From positions 87,191 through 151,190 of the forward strand of contig NZ_JAFJSY010000023.1 of NCBI RefSeq assembly GCF_019857225.1: a stretch of DNA of 64,000 bases, read 5' to 3'. A program made the position numbers and the translations under genes. Origin of the DNA: Streptomyces plumbidurans. Its GTDB lineage: Bacteria > Actinomycetota > Actinomycetes > Streptomycetales > Streptomycetaceae. The notes under the pieces are model-generated. The model had not been told where the DNA came from. It did no database searches and saw only the letters and a program-made list of their open reading frames with translations. Positions 40,160-47,952 of the stretch are shown here, piece after piece; position 1 is the stretch's first letter; each line of letters starts with the position of its first letter.

Positions 40160-40398
40160 GCGTTGGGATCCAACTCGTCGGCGGCCCGGCCGACGGGTAC
40201 GAAGTCGTCATCCCCGGCGATCCCATGGACCCGCCCGCCTGTTGGGAGGTGTTCGCGGCTTCAGGGAACATCTGGGCCACTGCCGGCCAGGGACAACCTC
40301 CTAGTGCGGGGGTGCGCGAGCTGATCTACCGTCGCGAAGTGAACCGCAGCGACGACGGCCCGCTCTGGCTGTACCGCTACGCCGAGCCCACCGCATGA
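40156..40398 (+). CDS. Small hypothetical protein
   Basis: An 80-residue protein, GTG start at 40156, coupled to the previous stop (GTGA). The sequence VSVGIQLVGGPADGYEVVIP and EVNRSDDGPLWLYRYAEP is a small beta-rich fold common in Streptomyces phages and mobile elements. A hairpin terminator follows immediately. Confidence 0.65.
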   Translation: MSVGIQLVGGPADGYEVVIPGDPMDPPACWEVFAASGNIWATAGQGQPPSAGVRELIYRREVNRSDDGPLWLYRYAEPTA

Positions 40399-40399
40399 C

Positions 40400-40427
40400 G
40401 GCCCCGCCCGGGCACCCGGGCGGGGCC
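40400..40427. terminator. 13-bp hairpin terminator
   Basis: Perfect arms 40400-40412 and 40415-40427 with a 2-base loop. It separates the plus-strand trio (stop 40398) from the converging lipoprotein gene (ends 40449), so it serves both directions. Confidence 0.85.
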
Positions 40428-40448
40428 TCACTATGGCAGCTGCGACAC

Positions 40449-40865
40449 TCAGCCGCCCAGGCTGTCCACCATCTTCAGTTTGTCGAACTGGCCGTCCTTG
40501 TCCGTCCACCCCAGGCCATTGATCGCCTTCGCCGCGAGCAGTGCGGTGTAGTCGTCCTCCGACAGCGACTTGCACGCTACCGGCCGGTCCTTCCCGCCTG
40601 CCCTGGTCTTCTTGTCCAGTCTGTCGAATGCGTTGTTGGCGACGCTCTCGTAGTTGGACCGGACCATGGCCGCGAGTGTCTTGTCGAGCGCGTCGACGCG
40701 CTTCTTGGCTTCGCTGACGGTCGGCTTGTCGGCGGAGTCTGCGCCGGTCCGGTCCGTGAGCGCGGCGGAGCAGTCCTTGGCTTTGTCGTCGCTGGACTTC
40801 GAGCAGCCGACCGCCCCGAAGGTGAGCAGGCAGGCGGCGAGCAGGGTGATGGTGGTGCGGCGCAT
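40449..40865 (-). CDS. Putative lipoprotein
   Basis: A 138-residue protein. A basic start, a hydrophobic stretch and the lipobox ending AVGC (Cys21) give a clear lipoprotein signal peptide. The mature protein is helical and lysine/aspartate-rich, with four cysteines including the lipid-attached one (KDCSAAL, VACKSL). It is flanked by a terminator on one side and 300 bases of non-coding DNA on the other, so it is an independent unit, a usual sign of a lysogenic gene. Superinfection exclusion or host surface change is possible; unproven. Confidence 0.8.
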   Translation of the reverse strand: MRRTTITLLAACLLTFGAVGCSKSSDDKAKDCSAALTDRTGADSADKPTVSEAKKRVDALDKTLAAMVRSNYESVANNAFDRLDKKTRAGGKDRPVACKSLSEDDYTALLAAKAINGLGWTDKDGQFDKLKMVDSLGG

Positions 40866-41164
40866 GGTTTCCCCCCAGTGCGTGAATGGTGGGCGGATCG
40901 TAGCTGCCGGCGGGGTGAGTGCGGGCCGGAATGCAGTGGCATTGCTGGGGTGGGGGGACTCATGGGCGGCAGGTGGTCAGCACCGGGAGTATTTCGGCTT
41001 GGCGGTGCGGCAGGAGCGGGGGGCGGGTGTCGGGGCTGGGCCGGATGATCCGGTGGTGGAAGGGGCGCGGCCGTGCGTGACTCGGGGGGTGGCGACGGTA
41101 CGGTGGGAGGTGTTGGGGGCGTGCTCTGTCTGGCGAGACGAGGGAGCGCGCCCCTTCCGCATGT
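40866..41164. other. Gap after the lipoprotein gene, with one weak small frame
   Basis: The 300 bases hold the lipoprotein promoter, which I cannot pinpoint. On the minus strand, an arginine-rich frame of 61 residues (40977-41162, starting MRKGRAPSSRQTEHAPN) begins 2 bases after the stop of the previous gene. It may be a real small gene coupled to that gene or a chance frame. I see no other signal. Confidence 0.4.
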
Positions 41165-41287
41165 TCAGCGGCGGCGCAGGTCGCGGTACCGCATCGCCCT
41201 CACGCCGTCGCCCGGGCGACGGATGCCGAGGAACCGGTAGAAGGGGCGAGCGATCCAGTGCTGGGCGTAGATGCGCAGACGTCTCAC
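41165..41287 (-). CDS. Very small basic protein
   Basis: A 40-residue protein, GTG at 41287 overlapping the upstream stop as GTGA. It reads VRRLRIYAQHWIARPFYRFLG and ends RYRDLRRR: an amphipathic, strongly basic peptide. Because of the coupling it is probably translated. Function unknown; membrane or nucleic-acid contact is possible from charge alone. Confidence 0.5.
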   Translation of the reverse strand: MRRLRIYAQHWIARPFYRFLGIRRPGDGVRAMRYRDLRRR

Positions 41288-41718
41288 GGTTGCTGCCGCC
41301 CGGGGCAGGCGGAGCAGAGGTCGAGGCCGGCCTGAGTGGACGGACAGTCGCACTGCGCCTTCTTGGGCAGGAGGTCGGCGAGCGCCTGGTCCCAGTCGAC
41401 GAAGCGCACGGCGCGATCGTCGAGGTAGGCGGTCGCGGGCAGCTTCCGGTTCGTGACGAGGATGCGGTCCCGGTCGTTCCAGAACTCGCAGATTGCGTCG
41501 CCGGGCGGCTCCCACGTGATGTTGAACTCGCCGTGCTCGAACAGCCAGTCGGCGACCTGCTCGGGGCTGCGGCTGGTGAACACGAAGACGGCGTCGCGTG
41601 CCATGAGGGCGCGGAGGCCTTCGAGGGCGCCGGGCATGGGCGGGTCGTAGATCGTGCCGTCCTGCCAGCCGCGGCTGTAGGCGTGGATCACGCCGTCAAA
41701 GTCCACTGCGATCGTCAC
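41284..41718 (-). CDS. HAD-like phosphatase domain protein
   Basis: A 144-residue protein. The motif VDFDGVIHAY (DxD nucleophile) at residues 5-14, a Thr/Ser at VFTSRSPEQV and later ILVTNRKLPATAYLDDRAV (DD) are the three conserved HAD motifs of a small cap-less phosphatase. The C-terminus carries a Cys set (CDCPSTQAGLDLCSAC) that could hold zinc. Such proteins are frequent in actinophage early regions, with unknown substrates. Confidence 0.82.
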   Translation of the reverse strand: MTIAVDFDGVIHAYSRGWQDGTIYDPPMPGALEGLRALMARDAVFVFTSRSPEQVADWLFEHGEFNITWEPPGDAICEFWNDRDRILVTNRKLPATAYLDDRAVRFVDWDQALADLLPKKAQCDCPSTQAGLDLCSACPGRQQP

Positions 41719-41721
41719 GGG

Positions 41722-41940
41722 TTACTGCTCCTTGGAGTGGTGGGTGTGGCAGCGGCAGGTGCACGGCGCCTTGCAGAACTTGCAGCGCGCCGGCGTCTTC
41801 GCTCCGGCGAGCCCGGTCTTGCCCTGGCAGTAGCCGTGCTGGCCGTGGAGGCAGCCGGTGGACAGGTAGACGTGCGTGCCGAGTCGGTGGGCGAGGCGGG
41901 TGAGGGCGACGGCGGCCCAGCCGACCAGGCGGGCGATCAC
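41722..41940 (-). CDS. Small zinc-rich protein with N-terminal helix
   Basis: A 72-residue protein, GTG at 41940 coupled to the previous stop (GTGA). A short hydrophobic N-terminus (VIARLVGWAAVALTRLAHRL) is followed by CLHGQHGYCQG and CKFCKAPCTCRCHTHHSKE, ten or so Cys/His in a compact region, suggesting one or two zinc sites. Function unknown. Confidence 0.65.
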   Translation of the reverse strand: MIARLVGWAAVALTRLAHRLGTHVYLSTGCLHGQHGYCQGKTGLAGAKTPARCKFCKAPCTCRCHTHHSKEQ

Positions 41941-42845
41941 GTCGGGTCCTCGGCCTGCTCGGGCAGGTCGATCGCGGCGTGCAGCTCGGCAAGCCGCTTG
42001 TCCCACCAGCGGGCCATGGACGCGCCGAGGGGCGGCGGGCCGGCCTTCACCCAGCGCTCGTAGAGGTCGATAACGCGGGTGACGTCCTGCTCGGCGGACT
42101 GGTGGAGCGCGCCGAGGAGCTTGGTGGTGGGCAGGATCACGGCCAGGACCGCGTCGGCCATGGCGTACTGGTCGACGTCGCCGAAGCGCGCCAGAGCGTC
42201 GGCCAGCTGCTTGCGCAGCGGGGATGTGATCGACCCGATCGGGCACTCGGGGTGCGGGTGAACCTCCTCGCCGTTCTCCTCGTAGCAGAGGCCGCAGCCG
42301 AGGAGGCGGGGCTCGGTCGCAAGACCTTCGAGTTGGGTGCGGAGGTCGCGGGCGATGGCTGCGTATAGCTGCCGGTCGTCGGTCTTGAGGGCGTTCTCGG
42401 CGAATTCTTCGAGCCGGGTCGCGAGGCCGCGTACGCTCTCGATGGCGGCCTCGGCCTGCTCGGCGCGCTGCTCTGCTTGCTGGCGGGCCTCGTGCGGGGT
42501 GATCTTGCCGACGCGCTGCAAGGTGAAAGCGAAGCGCTCGGGGTCCTCCGCGACCTTGACCTCCATCGAGACGGGCGTCTCGCTGTAGTTCTCCGCGTCC
42601 CCGAGCATGGCGCGGGCGGCCCCGACCCAGTAGGCGACCAGCTCGCGGGCGGGCTCCAGCTCCATGGTCGCTCCGTTACGGAAGTCCATCGACCTCAGCC
42701 CGGTCTCGTCCAGTTGCTTCTGAATCCAGCGTTCGCGGGCTTCCTCGTCCCGGCCTCCCAGCTCGGCGAGGATCGCGTCGCGTTCGGCGTACAGGGCGTC
42801 GAGTTGGTCGCTGGTGATCGTGTCGACGGTCAGACGGTCGGTCAT
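41937..42845 (-). CDS. Helical protein with DTIT-DQL motif and cysteines
   Basis: A 302-residue protein with ATG at 42845, ATGA coupled. It starts TVDTITSDQLDALYAERDAI, a module also found inside the 43894 protein. A coiled coil follows (about 115-160, EARQQAEQRAEQAEAAIESV), then CGLCYEENGEEVHPHPECP (zinc candidate) and a helical C-terminus. Proteins with the same start recur in Streptomyces phages; function unknown. Confidence 0.7.
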   Translation of the reverse strand: MTDRLTVDTITSDQLDALYAERDAILAELGGRDEEARERWIQKQLDETGLRSMDFRNGATMELEPARELVAYWVGAARAMLGDAENYSETPVSMEVKVAEDPERFAFTLQRVGKITPHEARQQAEQRAEQAEAAIESVRGLATRLEEFAENALKTDDRQLYAAIARDLRTQLEGLATEPRLLGCGLCYEENGEEVHPHPECPIGSITSPLRKQLADALARFGDVDQYAMADAVLAVILPTTKLLGALHQSAEQDVTRVIDLYERWVKAGPPPLGASMARWWDKRLAELHAAIDLPEQAEDPT

Positions 42846-43201
42846 GCGTTGCTCCGGTGCTGGTGGTTGGGGCAGGTCGGGTCGTGTTCGGCGCCGGCGG
42901 ATGTCCACCAGCGCTCGCAGCACGCGGCCGCGAGGGCGATGGCGACGACGTCGGCGGTGACGTCGTCGGCAGCCGGAGCGGGTCGGGCCGCTTCTTCGGC
43001 CCGTCTGGCCTCGCGTCTCAGGGCGTCCTCGAGGGAGCCTTCGCGCATGAACGCGACGACTGCCATGGCGGAGCCGAGGACGAACGCGCCGCACGCTGGC
43101 AGCGCGTGTTTGTGGGCGGCGTAGACGGCGCAGACGGCGAGCCAGCAGAAGTGCGCGCCGTGCGCCACGTACAGGGCCTGCGGTATGCGGCGTGCGTTCA
43201 T
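42842..43201 (-). CDS. Two-helix membrane protein
   Basis: A 119-residue protein. Two hydrophobic segments (about residues 10-30, ALYVAHGAHFCWLAVCAVYA, and 34-52, ALPACGAFVLGSAMAVVAFM) are followed by a charged cytoplasmic helix and a C-terminal Cys/His pair (AACCERWW, CPNHQH). The membrane location is clear; function unknown. Its stop and start overlap both neighbours. Confidence 0.65.
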   Translation of the reverse strand: MNARRIPQALYVAHGAHFCWLAVCAVYAAHKHALPACGAFVLGSAMAVVAFMREGSLEDALRREARRAEEAARPAPAADDVTADVVAIALAAACCERWWTSAGAEHDPTCPNHQHRSNA

Positions 43202-43314
43202 CTCAGCTCCCGGGGCTGGTTGGTGTACTGGCAGAGGGACCAGAGGGCGTCTTGGCGGGCGCCGCAGCATCGGCAGCGCCAGGGGCGGAGCCAGGTGGGG
43301 AGCAGTTGTGTCAC
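43198..43314 (-). CDS. Zinc-knuckle peptide
   Basis: A 38-residue protein, GTG at 43314 coupled to the previous stop. It reads VTQLLPTWLRPWRCRCCGARQD and ends with another Cys (LWSLCQYT), making a small four-Cys cluster. Too short to classify; real because of the overlap at both ends and the fitting cysteines. Confidence 0.5.
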   Translation of the reverse strand: MTQLLPTWLRPWRCRCCGARQDALWSLCQYTNQPRELR

Positions 43315-43577
43315 GTGGGTGCTCCTGCGCGATCGGTCAGGTGTTGCGGCAGCACTGGGCGCGCCAGCCGTGGGGTACTTCGAGGCGGATCTGGGGTGTA
43401 GGGGGTGCCGCAGGCGGCGCAGCGCCCGCTGTACAGGGCGGTGAACCAGGGGCGTTGCTGGGGTGGGAGGGTGCCCGGCTCGGCCGGCGAGGTGTGTCCG
43501 CCGGCCGGGGGCTGTGGTGCGGGGCGGCAGTGCGCGCACATGCTCGCCTCGAGGTCGGTGAACTCGCAGCGGGTCAT
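43311..43577 (-). CDS. Small cysteine-rich protein
   Basis: An 88-residue protein, ATG at 43577. Cys pairs MCAHC and RCAACGTPYTPD flank a proline-rich linker. The second pair has the layout of a minimal zinc ribbon. Overlaps both neighbouring genes by four bases. Function unknown. Confidence 0.55.
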   Translation of the reverse strand: MTRCEFTDLEASMCAHCRPAPQPPAGGHTSPAEPGTLPPQQRPWFTALYSGRCAACGTPYTPDPPRSTPRLARPVLPQHLTDRAGAPT

Positions 43578-43897
43578 CGCTTCGGTGGTGGTGTACTCGG
43601 GGTGGCGGGTGGGCTCGTTGGTCTCTGGGTTTGGTCTTTCGCGTTGGTGAGGGTGGGGAGGCCGGCTTCGAGCCGGGCGGTGATGACCGGGTCGGGTGTG
43701 CAGTCGCCGGTGCAGGTCGGCGGGCACAAGGCGGTGGCGTCTGGGTCGGCGTCCAGGGCGAGGAGAACGAAGGCGGGCTCGTCGGCGAGGTGGTCGGGGT
43801 GGCTGGCCACCAGGCGCAGGACGCGGTGCAGTGCGCGGCGTTGGGCGGTGTAGGCGTCGAGGAGGGCGTCCACGGCGGCTGTGCGGGTGTCGGTCAC
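43574..43897 (-). CDS. Helical protein with CPP-type Cys cluster
   Basis: A 107-residue protein, GTG at 43897 coupled as GTGA. The N-terminal half is a helical hairpin (AAVDALLDAYTAQRRALHRVLRLVA), and then CPPTCTGDCTPDP holds three cysteines. The proline/threonine-rich end is disordered. Function unknown. Confidence 0.55.
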   Translation of the reverse strand: MTDTRTAAVDALLDAYTAQRRALHRVLRLVASHPDHLADEPAFVLLALDADPDATALCPPTCTGDCTPDPVITARLEAGLPTLTNAKDQTQRPTSPPATPSTPPPKR

Positions 43898-44928
43898 GGT
43901 GTGGCGCCCTGGGTTGTTGCGGGGGCGGTATCGGGCTCTGGGGCCCAGCGCACGGTGAGCCGGTCGGGGTCTTCGCTGATGGCTTCGCTGATCGAGGTGG
44001 CGGCGAGGAGTCCGAGTTCGGGGTCGGCGACGATCACGAGTCCGGTGGGGAACTCGACGCCGGCGATGTCCGGGCGGTCGGGGTGTGTGAGGACGAAGCG
44101 CCGTGCGAACTGGACGGTTTCGGCGCCGGTTTCGATCGTGTTGCGGCTGAGCGCTGCGGTGTGGTGGCGGATCCGCTCGTACTTCTCCTCGGTGCTGTGG
44201 CCGTCCCAGGCCGCACGCGGGTGGCCCGGGTTGACGTGCTCGACGTGCTCGAAGAGGTCTGTGTCGCGGGGGTGGATGTGCCAGCTGGCCTGGTGGCCGC
44301 CGATGTACAGGTAGAGGATCTGCCAGCCGGGTTCGTCCAGGTCCTCGGCCGGAGCGGTGACTGATCCGGGGAGCAGGGCGGCGAGGAGCGCCAGGAGGCG
44401 GGCGCGTTCGCGGTAGGTGTTGTCGAGCTGGGCTGCTGCGTCGTCGCGTTCGGCTTCGGTGCGGTCGATGCGGCAGGCGTAGCACCAGTCCGCGCACGGC
44501 AGCTGCTCGTCCGTGCCGTCGGGCCGGAGCAGGCCGAAGGCCATGTGCTGGTCGACGCCGCGCTGCAACCAGGCCTTGAGGTGGTCCCGCTCGTCGTACA
44601 GGGCGGTGAGCTGGTCATCGGTGATGGTGTCGGTGCTCTGGCGGGGGCCGGTTCCCGGTTCGCGCGGCAGGATGCTGCCGGGGTCGATGGTGATGTTGCT
44701 GTGGGCGAAGCGTGGTGAGCCGCCGTTCGTGACTTTGTGCCAGCCTTCGCCGGCCTCGTCGTCGATGTAGAACGTCTGGTCGCCGTAGTCGACTTCGACG
44801 ATGTTGCGGCGGGTGCCGACGAGGTGGCGTGCCCAGTACTGGGGGAAAGGCGCGTCGGTGACGATGGCGGTGATCTGGCGTGCGGTGCAGGGCTCGCCGT
44901 TCCACTGCGTGGGGCGTGGTGGCGTCAC
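43894..44928 (-). CDS. Hypothetical protein with DTIT-DQL module
   Basis: A 344-residue protein. I take the GTG at 44928, one base after the upstream stop and behind GGAAAG; an ATG at 44955 is possible but lacks a ribosome site. The N-terminal 80 residues (RQITAIVTDAPFPQYWARHLVG, VEVDYGDQTFYIDDEAG) are a compact beta domain, next DTITDDQLTALYDERDHLKAW (shared with the 41937 protein), a Cys pair (CADWCYAC), then a C-terminal beta part. Unknown function. Confidence 0.65.
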   Translation of the reverse strand: MTPPRPTQWNGEPCTARQITAIVTDAPFPQYWARHLVGTRRNIVEVDYGDQTFYIDDEAGEGWHKVTNGGSPRFAHSNITIDPGSILPREPGTGPRQSTDTITDDQLTALYDERDHLKAWLQRGVDQHMAFGLLRPDGTDEQLPCADWCYACRIDRTEAERDDAAAQLDNTYRERARLLALLAALLPGSVTAPAEDLDEPGWQILYLYIGGHQASWHIHPRDTDLFEHVEHVNPGHPRAAWDGHSTEEKYERIRHHTAALSRNTIETGAETVQFARRFVLTHPDRPDIAGVEFPTGLVIVADPELGLLAATSISEAISEDPDRLTVRWAPEPDTAPATTQGATP

Positions 44929-44929
44929 G

Positions 44930-45523
44930 TCAGTCTTCTTTCCGTCGGGTGTCATCCAGGCCGGGTGCGGTTGTGGCCTGGTCTGATGCAGAGGGGTGGA
45001 CTGGGTCAGGGCTGGGGCCGGCGGTTTTGCCCGCGATCGTCTTGGCGTACTCGAGGGCTTTGGCGTAGGCGCTCGGGGTGTGGCCCCATGCGGTTTCGAC
45101 CTGTGCCTCGGTGACGGGGATCTCGCGGTAGGGCTTCGCGGGGAGGGGCTCACCGGTCTTCAGCGCCCACCAGCCGGCGCACACCATCGCGCCCAGGGGC
45201 AGGCCCCGGAACGTGGCGACCGGCACGTAGGCGCCGAAAGCGTTGACGGGCAGGCCCTGGTGGCAGAAGAACGGCTCGTCGTCGGGGAGTTGAACGCCCT
45301 GGTTCTCCAGCTCGGGCGAGCCTCGGCGGAAGGCGCAGTCGGCGCAGGGTGCGCGCATCACGCCGGGCGGGCGGGGCGCTCGCTCTGCTTCGCCGCAGGG
45401 GTCGTCGGTGAGGCCGCTGCCGGAGCAGTGCAGGCAGCGCTCGCGGGCTTCGCCGTCCGGGCCGGGCTCGATCCCGCCGACGCAGAACGGGCACTTCCAG
45501 GGAGCGATGAACAGGCCGCTCAC
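44930..45523 (-). CDS. Zinc-ribbon protein with conserved core
   Basis: A 197-residue protein, GTG at 45523 (GTGA). The start holds CPFCVGGIEPGPDGEARERCLHCSG, a DnaJ-like zinc ribbon, then CADCAFRRGSPEL and FFCHQG, giving a second cysteine set that could bind metal or an Fe-S cluster. The middle (LPLGAMVCAGWWALK) is also Cys-containing. The arrangement is found in other actinophage and plasmid early genes; function unknown. Confidence 0.7.
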   Translation of the reverse strand: MSGLFIAPWKCPFCVGGIEPGPDGEARERCLHCSGSGLTDDPCGEAERAPRPPGVMRAPCADCAFRRGSPELENQGVQLPDDEPFFCHQGLPVNAFGAYVPVATFRGLPLGAMVCAGWWALKTGEPLPAKPYREIPVTEAQVETAWGHTPSAYAKALEYAKTIAGKTAGPSPDPVHPSASDQATTAPGLDDTRRKED

Positions 45524-45801
45524 AGAACGTCCACCCGCTCCAGGCCGGCGGCCTTGAGCTGCGCCTCGTGCGCGGCGCTGCCGCGTCGCATGGCTTCGCG
45601 TGCTTCGTAGCGCCGGACGGTGTCACGGAGTTGGGTGAGCTTGTTCTGCTCGATGACCGCGGCAGCCGGAACGAGGGTGAACAGCACGAAGATGCCGGCG
45701 ACGGGGAAGTTCCCGAACAGGTACTGCTGCACCGCGCACCACGCGGACCACACGGAGTGGAGGGCGTAGAGCAGGACGAGGATGCGAGAGCAGCGGGTCA
45801 C
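45520..45801 (-). CDS. Membrane protein with cytoplasmic helix
   Basis: A 93-residue protein, GTG at 45801. Two hydrophobic spans (about 5-22 and 29-50, FPVAGIFVLFTLVPAAAVIE) and a basic helix (LTQLRDTVRRYEAREAMRRG). General design is similar to the 42842 membrane protein. Function unknown. Confidence 0.6.
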   Translation of the reverse strand: MTRCSRILVLLYALHSVWSAWCAVQQYLFGNFPVAGIFVLFTLVPAAAVIEQNKLTQLRDTVRRYEAREAMRRGSAAHEAQLKAAGLERVDVL

Positions 45802-46571
45802 GAGCGGCCCCCTTCCGACACGGACTCCTCGTGGATGTGGTGGTCTGGGATGGAGAGGTCACGGGTGCCGTGGGTGAGCCAGCGGCCGTCCTGGGTCCGG
45901 GTGGCGGCCTCCACAGCGTCGCCGGCGGCCGCCTGCTCGCGGGTCGTGGCGGTGCTGCCTGCGGGCGTCCAGGCGAAGGCGGCGGAAGGGGTGCCGGCGG
46001 AGGCGAGGGCTTTCATGTCGTCGACGAAGCGGGCCACGGTGTAGGGGTGGGCGTCGTGTGCGGGTGGTGGGGTGGGTTCTGCGGGCGGGGCGGTGTCGTA
46101 GCCGCGGGGGTGGACGGCGATACCGAGGGCGTGGCGGATGCCCGGGTACAGGCGGTTGGCGTCAGTGGCTCGCTGGATCTGGAAGTCGATCGGCAACCCG
46201 GTCCGGAGCTTCCCGTGCTCGCTGATCGCCGCGCACAGCAGTGCCCACTTCCCGTCGCAGCGGTGCGGCTGCGGGTGTTCGGGGAAGAGCAAGTCGAACT
46301 CGTCGTCGGGAAGCATGAGTCTGACGTCGACGTCGCGCCACGACTTTCCTCGGCCTGCGCTACCGACGAGGTAGGGCAGGTGGCCGAAGGCCGCTTCGAT
46401 CTCGCGGGCCCAGGCGTCGAGGTGCAGGACGGCTGGCATGCCGACGCTGATGGCTCCGGTCTCCCGGTAGAGGGGGGCGGTGCTGGCCTCGGCGGGACCG
46501 GCGGGCCGGGTGCCGGGCTCGGCGTCCATGTGGGCGTCCGTCTTTGGTCTGGGGTGTCGGTGGCTGGTCAT
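45798..46571 (-). CDS. Nucleotidyltransferase-fold protein
   Basis: A 257-residue protein, ATG at 46571 coupled to the upstream stop. The segment LPYLVGSAGRGKSWRDVDVRLML contains the G-S...D-x-D pattern of DNA-polymerase-beta-type nucleotidyltransferases, and LPIDFQIQRA may supply the third acid. Such enzymes transfer NMP to proteins, tRNA or small molecules. Size and context do not say which. The C-terminal 70 residues are less ordered. No HEPN partner gene is seen nearby. Confidence 0.7.
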   Translation of the reverse strand: MTSHRHPRPKTDAHMDAEPGTRPAGPAEASTAPLYRETGAISVGMPAVLHLDAWAREIEAAFGHLPYLVGSAGRGKSWRDVDVRLMLPDDEFDLLFPEHPQPHRCDGKWALLCAAISEHGKLRTGLPIDFQIQRATDANRLYPGIRHALGIAVHPRGYDTAPPAEPTPPPAHDAHPYTVARFVDDMKALASAGTPSAAFAWTPAGSTATTREQAAAGDAVEAATRTQDGRWLTHGTRDLSIPDHHIHEESVSEGGRS

Positions 46572-47119
46572 CGCTGGCTGCTCCGGTGGATGTTGCGGGC
46601 GAGGAGGAACGTCTCGGCGGGGATGGGGGCCCGGGCGCGGGTGTGGCGTTCGAGGGTCTGGGCGAGGAGGAGACCGTTGGCGGGGCTGAGGAGACCGGCG
46701 AGCTTTCCTGCAGGGCCGCCGAGGGCGTTCTCGACGCCGTTCGCGAACCAGTGCTCCCGTGTCGCGAACTCCGAATGCCAGTAGGCGTTTTCGGTGAGGT
46801 CGTGGCCGGCGGCCTCGGCAAGGGTGCGCAGGTGCCGGGCCGCGGCAGCGACGACGTCGCCCGGCAGCAGACCGGCTGCAGGGCTGTCGCTGCCGGGCTG
46901 GCTGAGGGTGTGGAGCTGGACGACGTCGGCGCGTGGTGTGGGGGCGGGGCTGCCGGAGTGCTCGGGGCAGTAGTCCTGGTCGCCTGGGTGGGTGCGCCAG
47001 CCGAGCCAGCGGCCGACGCCTCGGGCCTCGTCCAGGCTGCGTGCGTCGGTGATCAGCTGGGCCGCGCAGACTCCTTCGGCCCATTGCCGGTTGCAGTGCA
47101 GGGTGACGCTCGTGCTCAC
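46568..47119 (-). CDS. Hypothetical protein with N-terminal zinc site
   Basis: A 183-residue protein, GTG at 47119 behind GGGGAG. Cysteines in TLHCNRQWAEGVCAAQL and DYCPEHSG can make a zinc site in the first 55 residues; a helical C-terminal half follows (ALLAQTLERHTRARAPIPAE). Function unknown. Confidence 0.6.
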   Translation of the reverse strand: MSTSVTLHCNRQWAEGVCAAQLITDARSLDEARGVGRWLGWRTHPGDQDYCPEHSGSPAPTPRADVVQLHTLSQPGSDSPAAGLLPGDVVAAAARHLRTLAEAAGHDLTENAYWHSEFATREHWFANGVENALGGPAGKLAGLLSPANGLLLAQTLERHTRARAPIPAETFLLARNIHRSSQR

Positions 47120-47217
47120 GTTGGCTCCCCTGCGCTGCCGAGGATCGCGTTGAGGGTTGTGCGGGCGTTGTCGATAGCCGGAGTGAATCTGGTGCGGGGC
47201 GTGGTCTGGGTGTCCAA
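47116..47217 (-). CDS. Possible 33-residue peptide
   Basis: A TTG at 47217 preceded by GAGGAGCC at good spacing opens LDTQTTPRTRFTPAIDNART and ends in a TGA that overlaps the next GTG (GTGA). The ribosome site and coupling argue for translation. Too short for any functional idea; it may be a leader that sets translation of the next gene. Confidence 0.45.
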   Translation of the reverse strand: MDTQTTPRTRFTPAIDNARTTLNAILGSAGEPT

Positions 47218-47294
47218 AAAGGCTCCTCGAGGCGGTGGGCGGCCTGGCGGGGCCCGGCCGCCGGGTGTGGCGGCCGGGCCCCGCTGGCACTAGG

Positions 47295-47702
47295 TCAGGT
47301 GCGAGCCGGCTGCGCCGGAGTCAGGGGGCGGAGGAAGTCGAGGACAGCGCGGGCAGTTGCGTGGAGCTCCTGCTTCTGCGCCGGGGGCAAGTGATCGAAT
47401 GGCATCGACGTCCTGCCGGTGACGTGTTCGTACGCGCCGAGCAGGCGGGCGACGTCGTCGACCTGCATGACCGGCGCGGCCTCGGTCTCGTAGCTGATGA
47501 CGATCTCGTCGGCGCCCGGCCAGAACGCGATCGCGTTGTCCGGCAGCGGCTCGTTCGCAGCGAGTTGCTGGGCCTCGCGGTACGAGCGGTCGGCTTTGCG
47601 CCAGGCGTCGTTCACTGCCGAGTGGGCGGCGCCATGCGACGGATCGACGGGCACGACGAACTCACGGCGCGTGATGATCGATGAACGCTCTGCATATGCC
47701 AT
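47295..47702 (-). CDS. Hypothetical protein
   Basis: A 135-residue protein, ATG at 47702 behind TTGGAG. The first half is beta (SSIITRREFVVPVDPSHGA), then a helix (NDAWRKADRSYREAQQLA), a PDNAIAFWPGADEIVISYET strand pair and a C-terminal helix. The fold is globular and soluble, with no known family. Found in similar form in Streptomyces phage early regions. Confidence 0.65.
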   Translation of the reverse strand: MAYAERSSIITRREFVVPVDPSHGAAHSAVNDAWRKADRSYREAQQLAANEPLPDNAIAFWPGADEIVISYETEAAPVMQVDDVARLLGAYEHVTGRTSMPFDHLPPAQKQELHATARAVLDFLRPLTPAQPART

Positions 47703-47772
47703 GGAGAACTCCAAGGTGAGGGTGGGTGATTCAGCCCCGGCGGGCCGAGGTACGGGGGGGTGTGGTCGGGGG

Positions 47773-47952
47773 TCAGCGGTCCGTGGAGGACTCGGGGTTG
47801 GGGGTACGGCGTGCTCGCCGCCGTTTGAGTGCGGCACGGGCCAGGAGGAGAGCGGGGATCGCTATCAGGCCGGCGCCGAGCATGCCCGCGCCGACCACCC
47901 ATGCTGTTGCAGCCGCGATGACGATGAAGACGTCGTGAATGGGATTGTTCAC
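47773..47952 (-). CDS. Small membrane protein
   Basis: A 59-residue protein, GTG at 47952 coupled (GTGA). One or two hydrophobic spans (FIVIAAATAWVVGAGMLGAGLIAIPALLL) end in a basic tail (KRRRARRTPN). Membrane location is plain; role unknown. Confidence 0.6.
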   Translation of the reverse strand: MNNPIHDVFIVIAAATAWVVGAGMLGAGLIAIPALLLARAALKRRRARRTPNPESSTDR

